Shown here one piece after another: positions 21,190-33,526 of a DNA stretch of 64,000 nt (within the stretch, counting starts at the first letter, position 1; the number at the start of each line of letters is the position of its first letter). The notes under the pieces were generated by a model. That model did not search any database. It was not told the origin of the DNA and saw only the letters and a program-made list of their open reading frames with translations. Location: NCBI GenBank assembly GCA_023052935.1, contig CM041297.1, positions 94,705,521-94,769,520 of the forward strand, given 5' to 3'. This DNA is from Piezodorus guildinii. Lineage: Eukaryota; Arthropoda; Insecta; Hemiptera; Pentatomidae. The position numbers and the translations under genes were made by a program.

Positions 21190-21730
21190 TCATTGATTTC
21201 TTTAGATAGAACAACCTTTATCCTCGATTGCTCAAATAGCGTGCACTAAATTGGCAAGTGTTGTAAAGTTTGTAGGATATAATTAAATTTTTCGCAGGTT
21301 GTTGCTTCTTGACGTTAGTGCTGTACACACCAATTAGCACAGGCTGAATGATACCGCAGTAAACTGGCAGTGGTCAACTCTTAAGTATGCATACTATAAC
21401 TTCCTCTCTCCTCGATGTTCTAAAACTAGTTTTTCATCTTGGCAGTCCGATTCGATTATTCTTTTCTGACGTTTTCTTTTTTAAACTTTCTTTCTCAGTA
21501 GCCCCAAGGCTATTTTCTTAAACTCTGAGTAGCCTTTTCTTAGAGTGGAGTATCCGGTCATCATCATCCACAGTGATTTCATTTATTTTGGTAATTCCCA
21601 CTGCTTCTCCTATTCTGGCTTGATTCGCTGCTTCATCAGCTTTTTCATTCTCTGGGATGGCGCAGTGGGCTGATACCCATATCAAAACCACAGCTTTGGA
21701 TTTAATTTTTGTTTTCTACTAATTTTATAT
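21190..21730 (-). pseudogene. RNase-H-type LINE C-terminus, decayed
   Basis: Minus-strand translation of 21725-21480 gives VVLIWVSAHCAIPENEKADE followed by AANQA, matching the WVPAHCGIxGNExAD signature of RNase H domains at the end of R1/I/Outcast-type LINE ORF2 proteins. Downstream (to about 21190) a frame-broken REEVIVCILRVDHC...FT block corresponds to the usual RxGHTRLTH tail. Frameshifts and stops abound, and RT and endonuclease are absent. The domain would remove RNA from RNA-DNA hybrids during retrotransposition. Confidence 0.65.
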
Positions 21731-21844
21731 TTGAATTCGCACATAATTTTCCTCGTAATCAATCAGCATTATAACAAGCTTGTCATTCCTTACGTAATAC
21801 AATACATATTATTTGTGGAAAGTAGTCATAAAATAAGGATGACT

Positions 21845-22130
21845 TAGCGATAACTTCGGTCATACAACCAACGGAAACACAAAAATGAACGCTTGGTGTT
21901 AAATCGGAGTTGGTGATTCGTTTTACATTGATTGTATAAAACCTGTTTTTATGTTGGAGAGTTTAAAATCACATGAAAGATGTTTTACATTTTAATTATA
22001 ATGAAGTTTTTCAATTTCTTATGTTCGAAAAAAAAATTCGAACCTTAAAAAATTAGAAGACCTCGATTACGTTGGGTACATTATTTACCATTGGATGCTC
22101 AGAAGCTGTTAGGGATAAGAAATTGAAAGA
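21845..22130 (+). repeat. Unknown repeat, copy 1 of a local duplication
   Basis: Shares ordered blocks with 22325-22640: TAACTTCGGTCAT versus TAACTTCAGTCAT, a GGAGTTGGTGATTCG word, an AAGACCTCGATTACGTTGGG versus AAGACCTGCATTGGGTGAG block, and a GATAAGAAATTG end. Offset about 480 bp. Similarity is moderate, so the duplication is old. Confidence 0.55.
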
Positions 22131-22324
22131 AAGCAACACAGAAGCAGGAAAACTGGTATAGTTTATGCATTAACGCGCCGTTATGTTTTTTTCGATCCAT
22201 AACCAGTATATTTGGCTACGGTTTCTGCTGTTTTGATCCAAATCAGATCTTGTTCACGAACGAACTCATGATTACACGATATTACTACCATAGATTTGAC
22301 TAAAGCGTCGTCCAAAAATAAATT

Positions 22325-22640
22325 ATTTGGTGGTAACTTCAGTCATGCAACGAACAGAATCCAAAAATGAACCTTTGGTGTTGATCTGGAGTTGGTGATT
22401 CGCTGTACATTACTTTTATAGATTTTTTTTTTCATTTTAAGAATGTTGTTAGCTTTGTCGTCTTGATGTAAAATCAAATCATCATTTATTTTTGTAGAAG
22501 CTAATAATTTTTTTAATAATAATGAAGTCTCCAGATCGCTCCTCGAAGAAAACATTTTGTTTAACAGCAAAGTTGAAAGACCTGCATTGGGTGAGTTGTG
22601 GTGTTTGGTGCTCGGAATATGTTGGAGATAAGAAATTGGC
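22325..22640 (+). repeat. Unknown repeat, copy 2 of a local duplication
   Basis: Second copy of the unit at 21845-22130. A 148-codon minus-strand frame (22789-22343) lies across it, has no recognisable motif, and is not maintained in copy 1, so it is not called as a gene. Confidence 0.55.
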
Positions 22641-23457
22641 TGGCGGTAGCTCCCCAAGACGACCGAAGGAGGTCTTAACTCTTTACGTGTTGTAGAACAA
22701 TCGTAAGAGAAGAAATAATCCAAGACAATACATTTGGCTGTAGTACATGAAATGATGTCGAAATTTGTCACTCCTACGAGTGATAACAATCGCCATAGAA
22801 GACCCGTAACCAGAACGCGCAGATGCTAGCAATTTGAACACCTTCCTAGAACATTAATCTTAATAAAGGAAATATTAATTTAACTAACCTGAGGTAGAAC
22901 ATAGTACCTGTTGTCGCTTAATTACGGCCCTACAAGGCGGTTCATCTAATGAATAGCTGCGATTAGGACTTAGCCGGGGAGAAGAGAGGAAGGTGTTATG
23001 CATATGGAAAGCACTCCTACGAGGAAATCCCCGCTCTCCCTCGAATGGTGATTACAATAAACAACTGATGTAGGCTTCTAATTAGATTTACATGTCCTTC
23101 AAGTTGGATGTAGGTGGTGGGCGATTCGGAGGCGGGGTTGGGAATTTAGATTAGCGCGCTCGCAGGAATAACTTTTGCATCCGAATTTGAATTGGATATG
23201 CATTTAATCTTCGGCGAATGGATTTTCACTCTACAAGCCTGGAATCGCTGTACTGATAGGGTCCAGGAATTTGTTTACTGGACTATAGAAAGGTGAGAAT
23301 TAATATGTATGCCATGCAGATCACAATATTCATTGGTTTAGTTATGTTTCTACTATATTTAAAATTGACATGGGGACTGCTCAGACAAGTTACTGTTATA
23401 TCTGAGTGCATGTTAGCATACATTAAAAGGATTTATATTGAGGAGGTATAGTCGTCT
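22641..23457. other. No recognised gene; complex patch
   Basis: About 22880-23290 is GC-richer, non-repetitive and carries several ATTA-type words. No frame. Possibly conserved non-coding sequence. It includes GGACTTAGCCGGG (22972-22984), also found in the RTE-like LINE 5' UTR, which may be chance. Confidence 0.4.
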
Positions 23458-23515
23458 GTAGAAATAATCATAGGTAGGAATACTCGGGAGTCAGTCCTTT
23501 TTAATATTTTAATTT

Positions 23516-23552
23516 TACCGACGTTTTGGCTCTTACTTGTGGGCCATCATGA
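23516..23552 (-). ncRNA. Hammerhead-like motif, left arm
   Basis: The minus strand reads CATGATGGCCCACAAGTAAG, then AGCCAAAACGTCGG. Helix II (GGCYC/GAGCC type) and the final CGTC are present. The GAAA box is changed to AAAA, which should abolish cleavage. Confidence 0.4.
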
Positions 23553-23600
23553 GGGCGTTATTGAACCATGTCAAGCATAAACTTGTTAAAAGTATTAACT

Positions 23601-23637
23601 GGTTGGAGATGGCTCACAAGTTTAAGCCGAAACATCG
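23601..23637 (+). ncRNA. Hammerhead-like motif, right arm
   Basis: GGAGATGGCTCACAAGTTT, then AAGCCGAAACATCGGC. The GGCT/AGCC helix and the GAAAC box are intact, while the CUGAUGA box is degenerate (TTGGAGA). It matches the compact Penelope-type hammerhead layout but is probably inactive. Confidence 0.45.
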
Positions 23638-23682
23638 GCAAAATTAAAATATTAAAAAAAGACTGATTCCCGATTATTTCTA

Positions 23683-24765
23683 CATATTAAAAAGATTTGT
23701 CAAATTCAGCAGTTTTAATAGACATGATATAGATACCCGATAAGTATGAAATTGTTCTGAAAATTTTAATATAATTTGAATTAGTGTTTTAATCGATCAG
23801 TGAATTAAACAGAAAGAAATACTGAATGGATGTAGGGATTTTGTAATTGGTCCATTTTATAATTTTTGTTGCTTTTATTACTGGCGTTGGTGTTAAAATA
23901 ATGGAAACTTTTGACGTTGATATGAATGATTCTTAAACAAATTATTCTGTCTTTCAAACTAACTGATGATCGATACTTCGTAGGTTGGTATTAATGAATA
24001 CTTAATGCAAATCTCACATCAACAGGCTTCTAAAGACAGACCGGACAGTTGGAGTGAAACATAGCATTTATGTGTGATGCCTTTTACAGATTGTTGAAGG
24101 AAGGTGTGTTTTCTTTGGATTATTGAATCTTATGTTTTTCATTATGGTTTTATTTTTTTATTAAATTTGTGTAAGACTAATTTTTTTACCGTGTGTTACA
24201 TATAAAGGATGAGATGTTTCGGATGGCGGCTATATAAGATCGGAAAATAGCAAAAAAACTATTTAGTAACCAATAGTTTTGACTCACTTATCGGGTCTTC
24301 TATCACGCCTAAAAAATAGCAGAGCAAGATACGATCTAGGGGTTTTATAAATAAATTACCTTAAAAAAGTAACAAAATAAAAACAAAAAATAATGATTAG
24401 AAAATATTGAGTTAAAAATTATTTAAAAAAAAATATATGGAAAGAAGAAATTAATAATAAAAGCTGATAAAACAATAAATAATAAGTTAACAAATCAAGA
24501 TGAGTTAATAATAAAATTAGTGAGATTAGAAATGAGATTAGAAAATTAGAAATTAAATATTATCAATATCATTAATTTTACTATTGAATCATAATGATTT
24601 GTTAATTAATTGTTTCATCGTCTTTCATTTATTTCTTTATTTATTTTGTTATCACTGTTTAACTCACTCATTTCTTATCTTCATTGCTTGTTTTTTATTG
24701 TGTAAAATTTTCATTTTCATTTATTTATCCAACACCAATGTAGTATTTTCTCATTTTTTAGTCCC
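23683..24765. other. No recognised gene
   Basis: AT-rich. GAGATGTTTCGGATGGCGGC at 24211-24230 could be an inverted, degenerate ribozyme-core remnant, but it is too short to call. Confidence 0.4.
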
Positions 24766-24803
24766 GGTGAAGATCCGCAACGCAGATGGAAACGTTAAAA
24801 AAA
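24766..24803 (+). ncRNA. Hammerhead-like motif, Penelope-type tail
   Basis: GTGAAGATCCGCAACGCAGA followed by TGGAAACGTT. ATCCGC and GCAGAT can form a six-bp helix II with one mismatch closed by AAC, flanked by TGAAGA (for CUGAUGA) and GAAACGTT. A run of A follows. It is the third motif of this layout in the window; one or two core changes leave activity uncertain. Confidence 0.4.
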
Positions 24804-26994
24804 TATATTTTCTAATCTTATATGACCGCCCTCTCAATCATGTCATCCTTGATATATATTTGTTTTAAATATTCCCATCATGTATATAATTATTAATCTA
24901 TTCATTCCTATTTACTTAATTAATTCAGATTTTAAAATAAAGTTGTTAATTTCATTATCCCTCAGTCTGTGTGTATTATTAATATTATTTAAGTTGCTTG
25001 GCTGTCCTTCAGACTGAATTGCCGAAAAATCGAAAAATTTCAAGCTATGTGGTTTAATTCTCTCACATTGTCTAGGAAAGCATTCGGGCGATCTTAATCT
25101 AAGATAGTAATTCGAATCAAGGTGACATATCTAACAGCACTAATCACAATAAGCTATGTTTAATCTTTATTATGATTTTCAAATAATATCTCAATTCACA
25201 CATTCTCTATCGATTATTTAAAATATCTTGAGGAGTCATAAGTTACTTCTATGGTTTCCTTCCGAACCTATATTGTTTAACATACTGAATGCTATTGTCA
25301 ACTGCAAATGATTTGCATATTATTATTATGACCACGCTACCACGGGACTCTCACTGAATTAACAAGCCTACGGTAAGGGGAAAGGAGGCGTAGGGAGCAG
25401 GTGTGGAAATACGTGACTGGGTTAAAACCACTGTTATTTTGCGTTTGTTTTCACTTTCAAAAGGAAAAAAAAAACGCTTGTTGAAGTTCGGGATTGGATT
25501 TAAATTTGTTTCAAAATGAAAACTTTGTTAAAAAAATTAATTCGATAGAAACGTGCTGATTTAAATATAAATCTAATGGCCAACAAAAATAAAGCAATTG
25601 ATAAATAAGTATTTGGAAATATTTTAGTTTGTGGCTAATATCTAATGGCTAGTTTGTGGCATCCACTGACTGATCCATTTTTTTAAAAAACGAAAAGCGT
25701 TTATATGCTAAATTTATTTTTATTGTTTAGTAATTATTATAGTGCTTTGAGGTTACATTCACACCATATTTGCAAAGAATAAAATAATGATACAAAATAT
25801 ATTTTGTTCATGAAGTCCTGTTCGCCAGTCCAGTATGCGTTAAACATAATGTATGTAAGTGATAAGGCTGATTTGTTTTTTATAAATTAAGTGGACAGTA
25901 ATGGAATGACTTGTTCTATTGGTTTTAGTGATAAACTGTGTCTTTTATCAGAAACGAATAAATTATTGTCAATTTTGATTCACTCGAAATATGAAATATT
26001 GAGAGTTCTTCATATCTTGGCTATTGCTGGTTTCTGAGAGTGTTTGTTCATGTGGTCTCTGCATTCTCCTTCCAGGCCGGTTGGTGCGTTTTTGTTCACT
26101 ACTATCACAGTGTTGGGTGATTTTTCATCAAAAATTTATGTTTTACCTAGGTGTGTGCACTTTTAATTTTCTTTACCTGTCTTATGCGGACAGGCCTGGT
26201 CTGTTCAGGAAGTTCCTCAGGCTGCTACTAGATGGCCATAGGTGCCTGGCAGCTCGCTTTATGGCAGCAGTCAATAGCTGATAAGGGACGCTCACTTAAC
26301 ATATACAATAAAAAATCAATTAAATATAAGCAATAAAATATATACAATACGAACCGTTGATCAGGCTTTTCTCCCTAAATATGGAGTGAGAGTCTCCAAA
26401 CACAAGATATCACAGTGCTCTACCCTCATCCACATCACTGATTTTAGAATCAGTAGAAGCTGACTGTGGGTGCTGTACGAACAGAGAATTGAGGACGTTA
26501 ATTTCCCAAAAGGTGCTATATCCATTCTAGGAAATTTTTCAAGAACCGTAAAAATCTCTCATTACTATATTATTCAACCAATTTATTTGATTCAATATAG
26601 AATGAAATGTTTTAGTATGTTCATTACATAAAATCTAATACAATATTTAAATACAACTAAAAGATGACAATACAAATATGTGAAAATACCAATTTTGTAA
26701 AAAATAGTATTTAGTATTTTTAAACCAATTTAATACCTTTTCGAAATCAACATCTCAATTCAGGCAGTGACAGAACTCCAGTACAATATTTGCGACAGGT
26801 CTCAGGGCCACTGCCTTTTCATTTTTTTTTTTTTTTTTTTATAATATCCAATTAAGATCAATTTAATAATGGAATTTTGAAAGAAGTTTAAGCGCTTTTC
26901 TCCACTAAAGAATAAGTCCATTCATAAATCTTCCTGTACAAAATGATTTTATGTTTGTTTTTGTTTTTTTATCTATTTTAATTCTGAGAATTCC

Positions 26995-27025
<31 letters not shown>

Positions 27026-27040
27026 ATAAAAAAAAAAAAA

Positions 27041-27094
<54 letters not shown>

Positions 27095-28299
27095 AGAACT
27101 TTTATCTTGTAATAATAAACTTTATAAATATATAAGTTTATAAATTGTTGAAACATTAATTAATACATTTATGTAATAAAACGTCTGTAGTGTTCGCCTA
27201 CTATTAATATGTTGAGTCTTAAAAATTTACAATTGTTTTACGTCAATAAACAATAGTCATAAGTTTTACAAGAAGATCCCTTATTTTCATTAAAAATATA
27301 TATATTTTTTTTTTTTAAATTTGATAACTTTTCCATACATTGGAGGAAAAATATATTACATATTATTGTTTATTGAATTCATAATCATAAAACTTATTCA
27401 GAATTTATTATTATTTTATTTTTTTGATCCTTTCATGCTTAATTCTGTTTCTCCAAGCCTTTAAGATCCATTTTTAATTTATAAAGAGGCTCATTTTGCG
27501 ATAAATAAAAAATTTGCATTCTTTATATCCATATTATTAAATATGGCCTCAACTCAAACAGTATTCATTATAGAAGACAACTTTGAACGATGAACTTCCT
27601 GGCTTCAAATTGCTATCCATTTAAGTATAGATAACAGTGTCGAGGATATCTAAACTAAAAACCAATCTCGTCCGGTAGTTTGGGCAAACTTGAGTAGCCA
27701 TTGTATTGCACAAGTTCTTACCAATATTAAAACAACCACCTAGAATCAACAGACTTACCAAGTTTGTCCAATAGTTGTGGAACTACCTCTATCTAGTTGA
27801 GAACAGCCCAAATACTAGCAGGAAGCTTCTATTATTTCCAGGCATTTCCATTTCGCTTTACAATATGTTAATAAATGATTTCGGTAATTATAAAATAAAT
27901 CAAATATGTTGTAGTTATGATATCTTTATGACAGTATCTTACATATCTATACATAAAATCAATTAAGAATATCTTACTGAAGGTGAGATGAAAAATGTAT
28001 TAATTTGAGGAAAAGTTTTTTATGTAGATCTTGGAAAATAATTACTTTTTTGGTTTTTTTTACAATCACCTAATCATTTATAAATGGTGATAAATCATCG
28101 TTTTTCTTTCTATAGCAGTATTTTTTTTTCATTTATATTTTCCTTTAAATGAGGAAAATTGTGAAAAATATACTATATATTTTTCTTTTCATTAATGGGA
28201 AAAATTTATTTACATTGCTATTTTTTTGACCGGCTGCTTTTAGGTGCCTTAAAAAACTAGATTAATTAATATATTCAATGTAGTTATGAACTTTACTTT
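24804..28299. other. No recognised gene; AT-rich with simple repeats
   Basis: No transposon or host coding motif was found. Contains a T-run at about 26823-26840 and an A-rich tract at 26994-27040. A somewhat GC-richer patch at 26020-26285 has an 85-codon plus-strand frame without recognisable features. Confidence 0.45.
27046..27092. repeat. (TA)n microsatellite
   Basis: Continuous TA dinucleotides directly following A-rich tracts. Confidence 0.95.
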
Positions 28300-28800
28300 T
28301 TGGAACCCTTGGAGTTCTTTTCCATGGGTTTCGTTGGCATGAAAGGGATTTTCATGCCACTTAATACCTATTTGGGATTATATACTTATTTCTAATGCTA
28401 CAATACTACAAAAAGTTACTTTAGGACACTTCGTCGGATAGCGAATTTGTAATTCGTCTTAGTCTTCATCGTAACGCATCTGACTTAGAATCTCTGACGG
28501 CCTCCGTGGAAGGTATTCCACTCTTCTGTCTCTGGAATGAGATTGACCTCTTTTTGTTAATGGAACACGGCTAACCTCTTCTTGTAGATGGAACACCTTT
28601 CAAAAATTTTATATTTTGGAAATTGCCGCTACTCCTATCATGACAAAGGGCTCATATTGGAAGTCGGCGGTCCAGCCTTTGTCCTTACTCTTGTCAACTA
28701 GTAGCTGGGGTCTAGGAAGTTCCTGGGGTATCGCTGGGTACCCTCGGGAAATTCAAGGGAGGTAGAAAATGCCTTTTGAACTTTTGCCGACTAAGCTTAT
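28300..28800. other. GC-richer unassigned segment with a small duplication
   Basis: Less AT-rich than its surroundings. It contains an imperfect tandem pair at about 28536-28595 built on ACCTCTT-TTGTTAATGGAAC and ACCTCTTCTTGTAGATGGAA. No frame or known domain; an element UTR is possible. Confidence 0.35.
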
Positions 28801-29624
28801 TACTATTTATTTAATTAATATAATAATTATCAGATTATGAATTTACACCCTACACTACTCTCAATACTTAACAATATTCAGTTCATAATTTATGAATGGC
28901 ATAAAAAAAGACATTAAGGTTATTTACAAAGAAATAGTGGTGTTTAGTCTATTTTCTTTTTATCGACATTTTTATTCTGTCTGTGTTCCCGATCTATTCT
29001 ATTTCATGAACCAACTTACCATAAATGCTTAGTGTAGCTGAGCCACGTCTTCCGAGTTCTAAAGGCGATTTCTTAACTACAAAACAGTTTCAGGTCAATA
29101 TAAAAGATATATATTACTTTTAATTAAACTTCCGCGTCGGTGTAGTGCAGGCGCAGTGAACGGAAAACTAATAATCAGTATCTCGCAGAGTAAAAACAAA
29201 ACGCTAACTACACTTTTTATTATAAAAAAAGAAAGTATAAACTCCACTTCAGTCTGAATTTAATGAAATCTCAATTAAAGTCCACTCAACTTAATTGAAT
29301 TGGAGGTGGGAGTGAACTAAATCAGGAAATAAAGTTCAACCGATCAGAACCAGTAATTACGCTTTGAGGTAGGTGAATAACCTTGGAATGTATTAGAACT
29401 GTTCTCATATAGATAACCCGTGGACAAGTCTTAAGAAAAATAATTAAATTTGCAAAAATAATATATTGAACTGTTATTAATCTAAATTTGTTGAATTGAA
29501 TTGAAAAATAAATTTCTGCAAAGAAGCCAAATTTTAATCTTTGGCCTCCCTCACTTCAATCCCACATCGTAGTAAACCTAAGACTCTATGCTTTACACAA
29601 TAATGTTTCACTTACCCTTTGACA
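28801..29624. other. No recognised feature
   Basis: AT-rich sequence. Nothing identified on either strand. Confidence 0.5.
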
Positions 29625-30050
29625 AATGCGAAACATAGACCTCCAGTTTGAAAAATGTTTGACTTCGAATCCTTATATAACGCTGGAAAGACAAGTAACT
29701 GCTCTTTGTCTCCTGTTTCTTCAACACTTACTAGACAAATTCTCTAATCTTCTCCTTAACTATAAAAGACTCGTTTAATTGTCAATCATAAGGACAATTT
29801 GAACATACAGAATTGAGCTCTGGAGCTCTCTTAAACCATCGAATTCCTCTCTTATTCAATTCTTATAAATCATCAATACTCCTTCTGTATTGATTTACTT
29901 TATTACTGTCACGAATAAACTACGTTATCGTCGTAATTTTCCCTATGTTACTAATTTGTCTTAAACCAGGCACCATTATAATCCAGTTTCTACTTTGTCT
30001 ATTTAGGTGTCTGAGAAAAATACGGTCGCGAGACCTGATTTAGAATAATT
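29625..30050 (+). pseudogene. jockey-like RT C-terminal fragment, heavily decayed
   Basis: Across frames the plus strand shows LTSNPYITLERQ, LLFLQHLLDKFSNLLLNYK, IIRTI, TYRIELWSSLKPSN, then YVTNLS and CLRKIRSRDLI. These correspond in order to the distal domain seen at 930-1518 (KLSLTNKLTLYK, LKPIWTYGIELWGSAKPS, RRLRRRWPRDM). Stops and frameshifts are frequent. It is followed by LINE-type tail sequence near 30050-30085. Confidence 0.6.
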
Positions 30051-30083
30051 ATTGGAGTACTGCTAATGGGTAGTGTCTCTACA

Positions 30084-30790
30084 TAGTAATAATAATAGCT
30101 TTATTTCATTCTTTACTGAACCATGAGCCTCTACTGTTTGGGAGGTACAAGTCCGGTTTTGAAATACCACCTCCGGCATTGAAATATAATCATCTCTATG
30201 TATTCGCGGAATGGTTTTTTGTTACATTATGCCACATATTACTACTCCTTGCCACCGTACCCCAACATTACCTACTACTACGAGTATTTCGTCCCTACAT
30301 ATAGTCAGTGATCTTCCTCGCCATCTCATATGTTCCCTTGGAGTCACTCTGTAGCTATTTTAGACCATCTTTTGGAATCCAGCCTTGCCATTTGCCTGGT
30401 CTACCTCTATTTCAATGGAGTTGTCCTTTTTTGGCAACTTTTTGACGATGACTTATTTTCTTAATGTCGATAATATCTTTTCTCTTACTATTTCATATGC
30501 TTCTACGTAACTGAAGTTGTGTCTTTGCCAGTTTATTCTAGATTTTCCTAGTCGTAGGCATGTCTGCGAGCCATGTTGAATTACTGGGTACACAAAATTT
30601 CCAGGACGTTGCTGGAAATAGCTGAGTTTTTAAGACTTTTTTTAAGCTCTAACATTTTTCCTATCCTTCATTTAACCTTCTATTTATTTCTTCTTTCTTC
30701 CTTTCGAATGAGAAGGATTGGCCCAAATATATGTATTGATCAACAAAACTGATGGCCTGATTTTGAATTTTCATCTCTCCTTGCATTTAA
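30084..30790 (-). pseudogene. RTE-like LINE C-terminus, heavily decayed
   Basis: On the minus strand, blocks resembling RxRIGKMLELKKVLK, PSNSTWLADM, NKLAKTQLQL, RGRPGKWQGWIPKD and KGTYEMARK correspond loosely to the distal RTE region (thumb, GRPxxRW and terminal RWxxL). A TTA/TAA run at 30090-30099 marks the 3' end. Assignment rests on order and short motifs only. Confidence 0.42.
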
Positions 30791-32018
30791 TTGGTCATAA
30801 CCTTTTTGGATCTTTGTTAATATTATCATCACTTGTACTTAATTTATTTTTTTGGATTTATGTTAATTTTTAATTAATTTATGTTATATATTACAAAAGT
30901 ATATTTTTATACTTTTGATTAGTTTTAACAGAATAGAATCGTTGAATATTACTTCAAATTATTGAATGTGAGTATTGGAATTATTTATACTTGATGTATC
31001 AGTATATATTTTTCACAACATGCTCTTAAGTCTATATGGTTCATGATTATCTTTTGATAGCATGATAATAAATAATATTTTTATATATTTCATTAACGAG
31101 ATATCGGTGAGAATTCGAAGGTGAAATGTGAAACACGAAGTACTGCTAACATTTATCTGGGGATGAGGGATGTGACAGGAGCAGTTGGGCCGGAGAGCTA
31201 TTGAGGGATGGAGTGTGCTCTGGGCCTGTCAGTGGCCGGCCGATAGTTCAATCAGTCAGCCCTCTCCATTGATACTGTTTATAAACCCGCCTTCGATAAT
31301 GTCAACTATTCAGACCTCTCTCCCCTTTGATAATTAGTAAAAAAATTAATTTATTCAATACATATGACCTTTTGAACCTTATTATTACTTTTGCAACTGT
31401 TAAAAGAAAAATTAAAATAAATAATCTCCAACTGCTCCTCGGTATTACAGAACATCTGTTCTCTCATCTATTCGGTACGAGACTGCTTCAGAGAATGACT
31501 TAAAATGGTGGGTTCCGATATCTCATTGATTATCACCGTAGATAGCGACACCGTAGATAGATAATAGAATAAACAGTACATTCACTTAAATAGGTTTAAA
31601 TTAAATACAATTAAATAGGATACATTTTAAAATCGAAACGCCAGATGGACGAAATCACAGCTGGAAAAAAATCTCGTGACACTATAAATAACATTTAGTT
31701 TGTCTTCTGCTAGTATAGGGTCTTTTGTATTATAAGATAATTTTGCAGTTTATTTATTGATAATATTATTATTTTTATTATAGTTTGTTGATTGTAAAGA
31801 ATATTATTTTTGAAGAAACATAAGAATATCAGCAATAAGTTTTCCATCTCGAAAAACTTTAATTTCCAGAAAAAGTGACTTAAACCATCTTGCCATCTGA
31901 GCACAGAATCATCCTACCACGTTTATGAATAATAACCTGAGACCATGAGCCAAGTTTCAAAGTGCACTGCATAAAGAACTATTTGGATCTCAAAAAGTTT
32001 CATAAGGTTTTGTTAATA
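30791..32018. other. No recognised gene; complex patch
   Basis: AT-rich except about 31110-31290, which is GC-richer and unique within the window. No frame or motif. Confidence 0.45.
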
Positions 32019-32165
32019 ATAATAATAATAATAGGGTTTTTATACTGATTATGTACAAGCTCCGAAAATCCGCGTCGTATAACCATCCAAATTGCCTAGT
32101 GTCCTCATACCCCTTTGAACCAAATATTTTTTAACAAATAGTTTTTTGGAAGTTTCTTCTTACTC
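32019..32165 (-). pseudogene. Short RTE-like LINE fragment with TTA tail
   Basis: The minus strand aligns with the RTE-like ORF around 10080-10150 at DNA level (CCGCGT..TA.AACC..C, TTTGAACCAAATATTTT) and at protein level (KIFGSKGYEDTRQFG, DADFRSLY against KIFGPKRDEATGEFR, NAELRSLY). It runs directly into a TTA repeat at 32019-32034, so most of the C-terminus is deleted. Confidence 0.65.
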
Positions 32166-33455
32166 AGCTCGATGGACTCACTTACCGACAATGTCTTCAC
32201 AGTGTTGCGACGTAGGTTCGAACGTCCTACTCACATATTTCAGTTAAAAAAATATATCAAATAGTCCTGGATAAGGTTATGTTAATTATTCAATTTAAAG
32301 TATATAATCACTTTTAAATTGTATGAGTGTGTATAACAGGTGCTGGTAAGCATTATACCTGAGATAGTTTAATGTGTATAAATAAGTAATTTTGTCATTG
32401 TTATGTGTTGTTAATTTACGTAGTTTCAATTTAATTTAAAAGTAAATATACGTATATTATTTTGCATCTGCTGCCATTTTTTTTTCATTGGTGTTAGTTT
32501 TCCTTTGTTCCAAAAGCTGATATTTCATAGGGCCCTCTTTTCTCAAATACTCCTCAAATACGCGGAAACGTACAACTTAGGTTCGGATCTTGTCTTTATG
32601 ATCTTAAGAAAGTTTCCTATTAAAAAAATAAGCTAGAGTATAAATATTACTAGTCCTTCATTCAAGATAAATCATGGATCGCTGAAGTTGAGGTCGTTAC
32701 GCTTTTAACATGAGTGATATTTATCAACATCATTTTTTATGCGACACGAAGTACTTCTTACCCCTAAGCCACTTTTCAAACTGATAGACGAGCCGAGAAA
32801 AAAAAAAGTGAAAAAGAAAGAAAATTAAGTGAAACAAACTGAATTAAAACAATTAGCTCTTTAACAATTAGTGGAGACAAACTGAGACGGTAAGTCTTTG
32901 CCGTTAAAGCTCCCAGCTTCGCTTAGTCCATCATGGTTCTCACTCTTTAGCCTGTTAATCCTTTCGTAAGTACCTCAAAACACACAAGTGTACTTTCTTT
33001 TTCTCTCTTTGCATTGACATGTAATTAAAAAATATAAAATTATGATATATACATTATTTTAATATGCATTTATTATCTAATTAGTGACCTATTCCTGCTT
33101 CGCACGGTTGCAATTTTATTTAGGATCATTTATGTTTAAAGAAGCACTGTTTAACTGATTTAGAGTTTATGTAGCTTATAACTACTTTATATTTACTTTT
33201 ACGACTTTCTTTTTTTCCATATTAATTTTTATAAAATCGTGCGCTTTTCAATAGTATATTATACGTATATATTTATACTCATAATTTGTTTATGCCTTGA
33301 TTACCGAAAATATAATTTTCTGTTCAATGGAAAAGTTAATTGCAATATATTTTACTTATAATACATCAGGAAATAATGTGATAAATTATAGTGAAAACCG
33401 TATTAAAATCCGTCGCATATGATATGAGTTCGCGGAGATAAAAATTATCATATTA
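32166..33455. other. No recognised feature
   Basis: AT-rich sequence. No coding or repeat match found. Confidence 0.5.
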
Positions 33456-33492
33456 ATTATATATATATTATATATATATATTATATATATAT

Positions 33493-33526
<34 letters not shown>
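33456..33526. repeat. Compound (TA)n(GA)n microsatellite
   Basis: TA dinucleotides with small interruptions, then GA dinucleotides to about 33526. Confidence 0.9.

Larger units (their letters stand above)
23458..23682. repeat. Imperfect inverted repeat with hammerhead-like motif on each arm
   Basis: The left arm 23458-23552 and right arm 23601-23682 are inverted copies, the left one with a small extra segment after its first 12 bases. The arms start and end in GTAGAAATAATC / GATTATTTCTAC. Both arms contain the GGCYC-ACAAGT loop segment and a GAAAC-type core. The arrangement parallels 3121-3298 and suggests head-to-head terminal pieces of a Penelope-like element. Confidence 0.7.

Noticed and set aside
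22343..22789. 148-codon minus-strand open frame
   Set aside because: No recognisable motif, lies on an unknown duplicated repeat, and the frame is not kept in the other copy.
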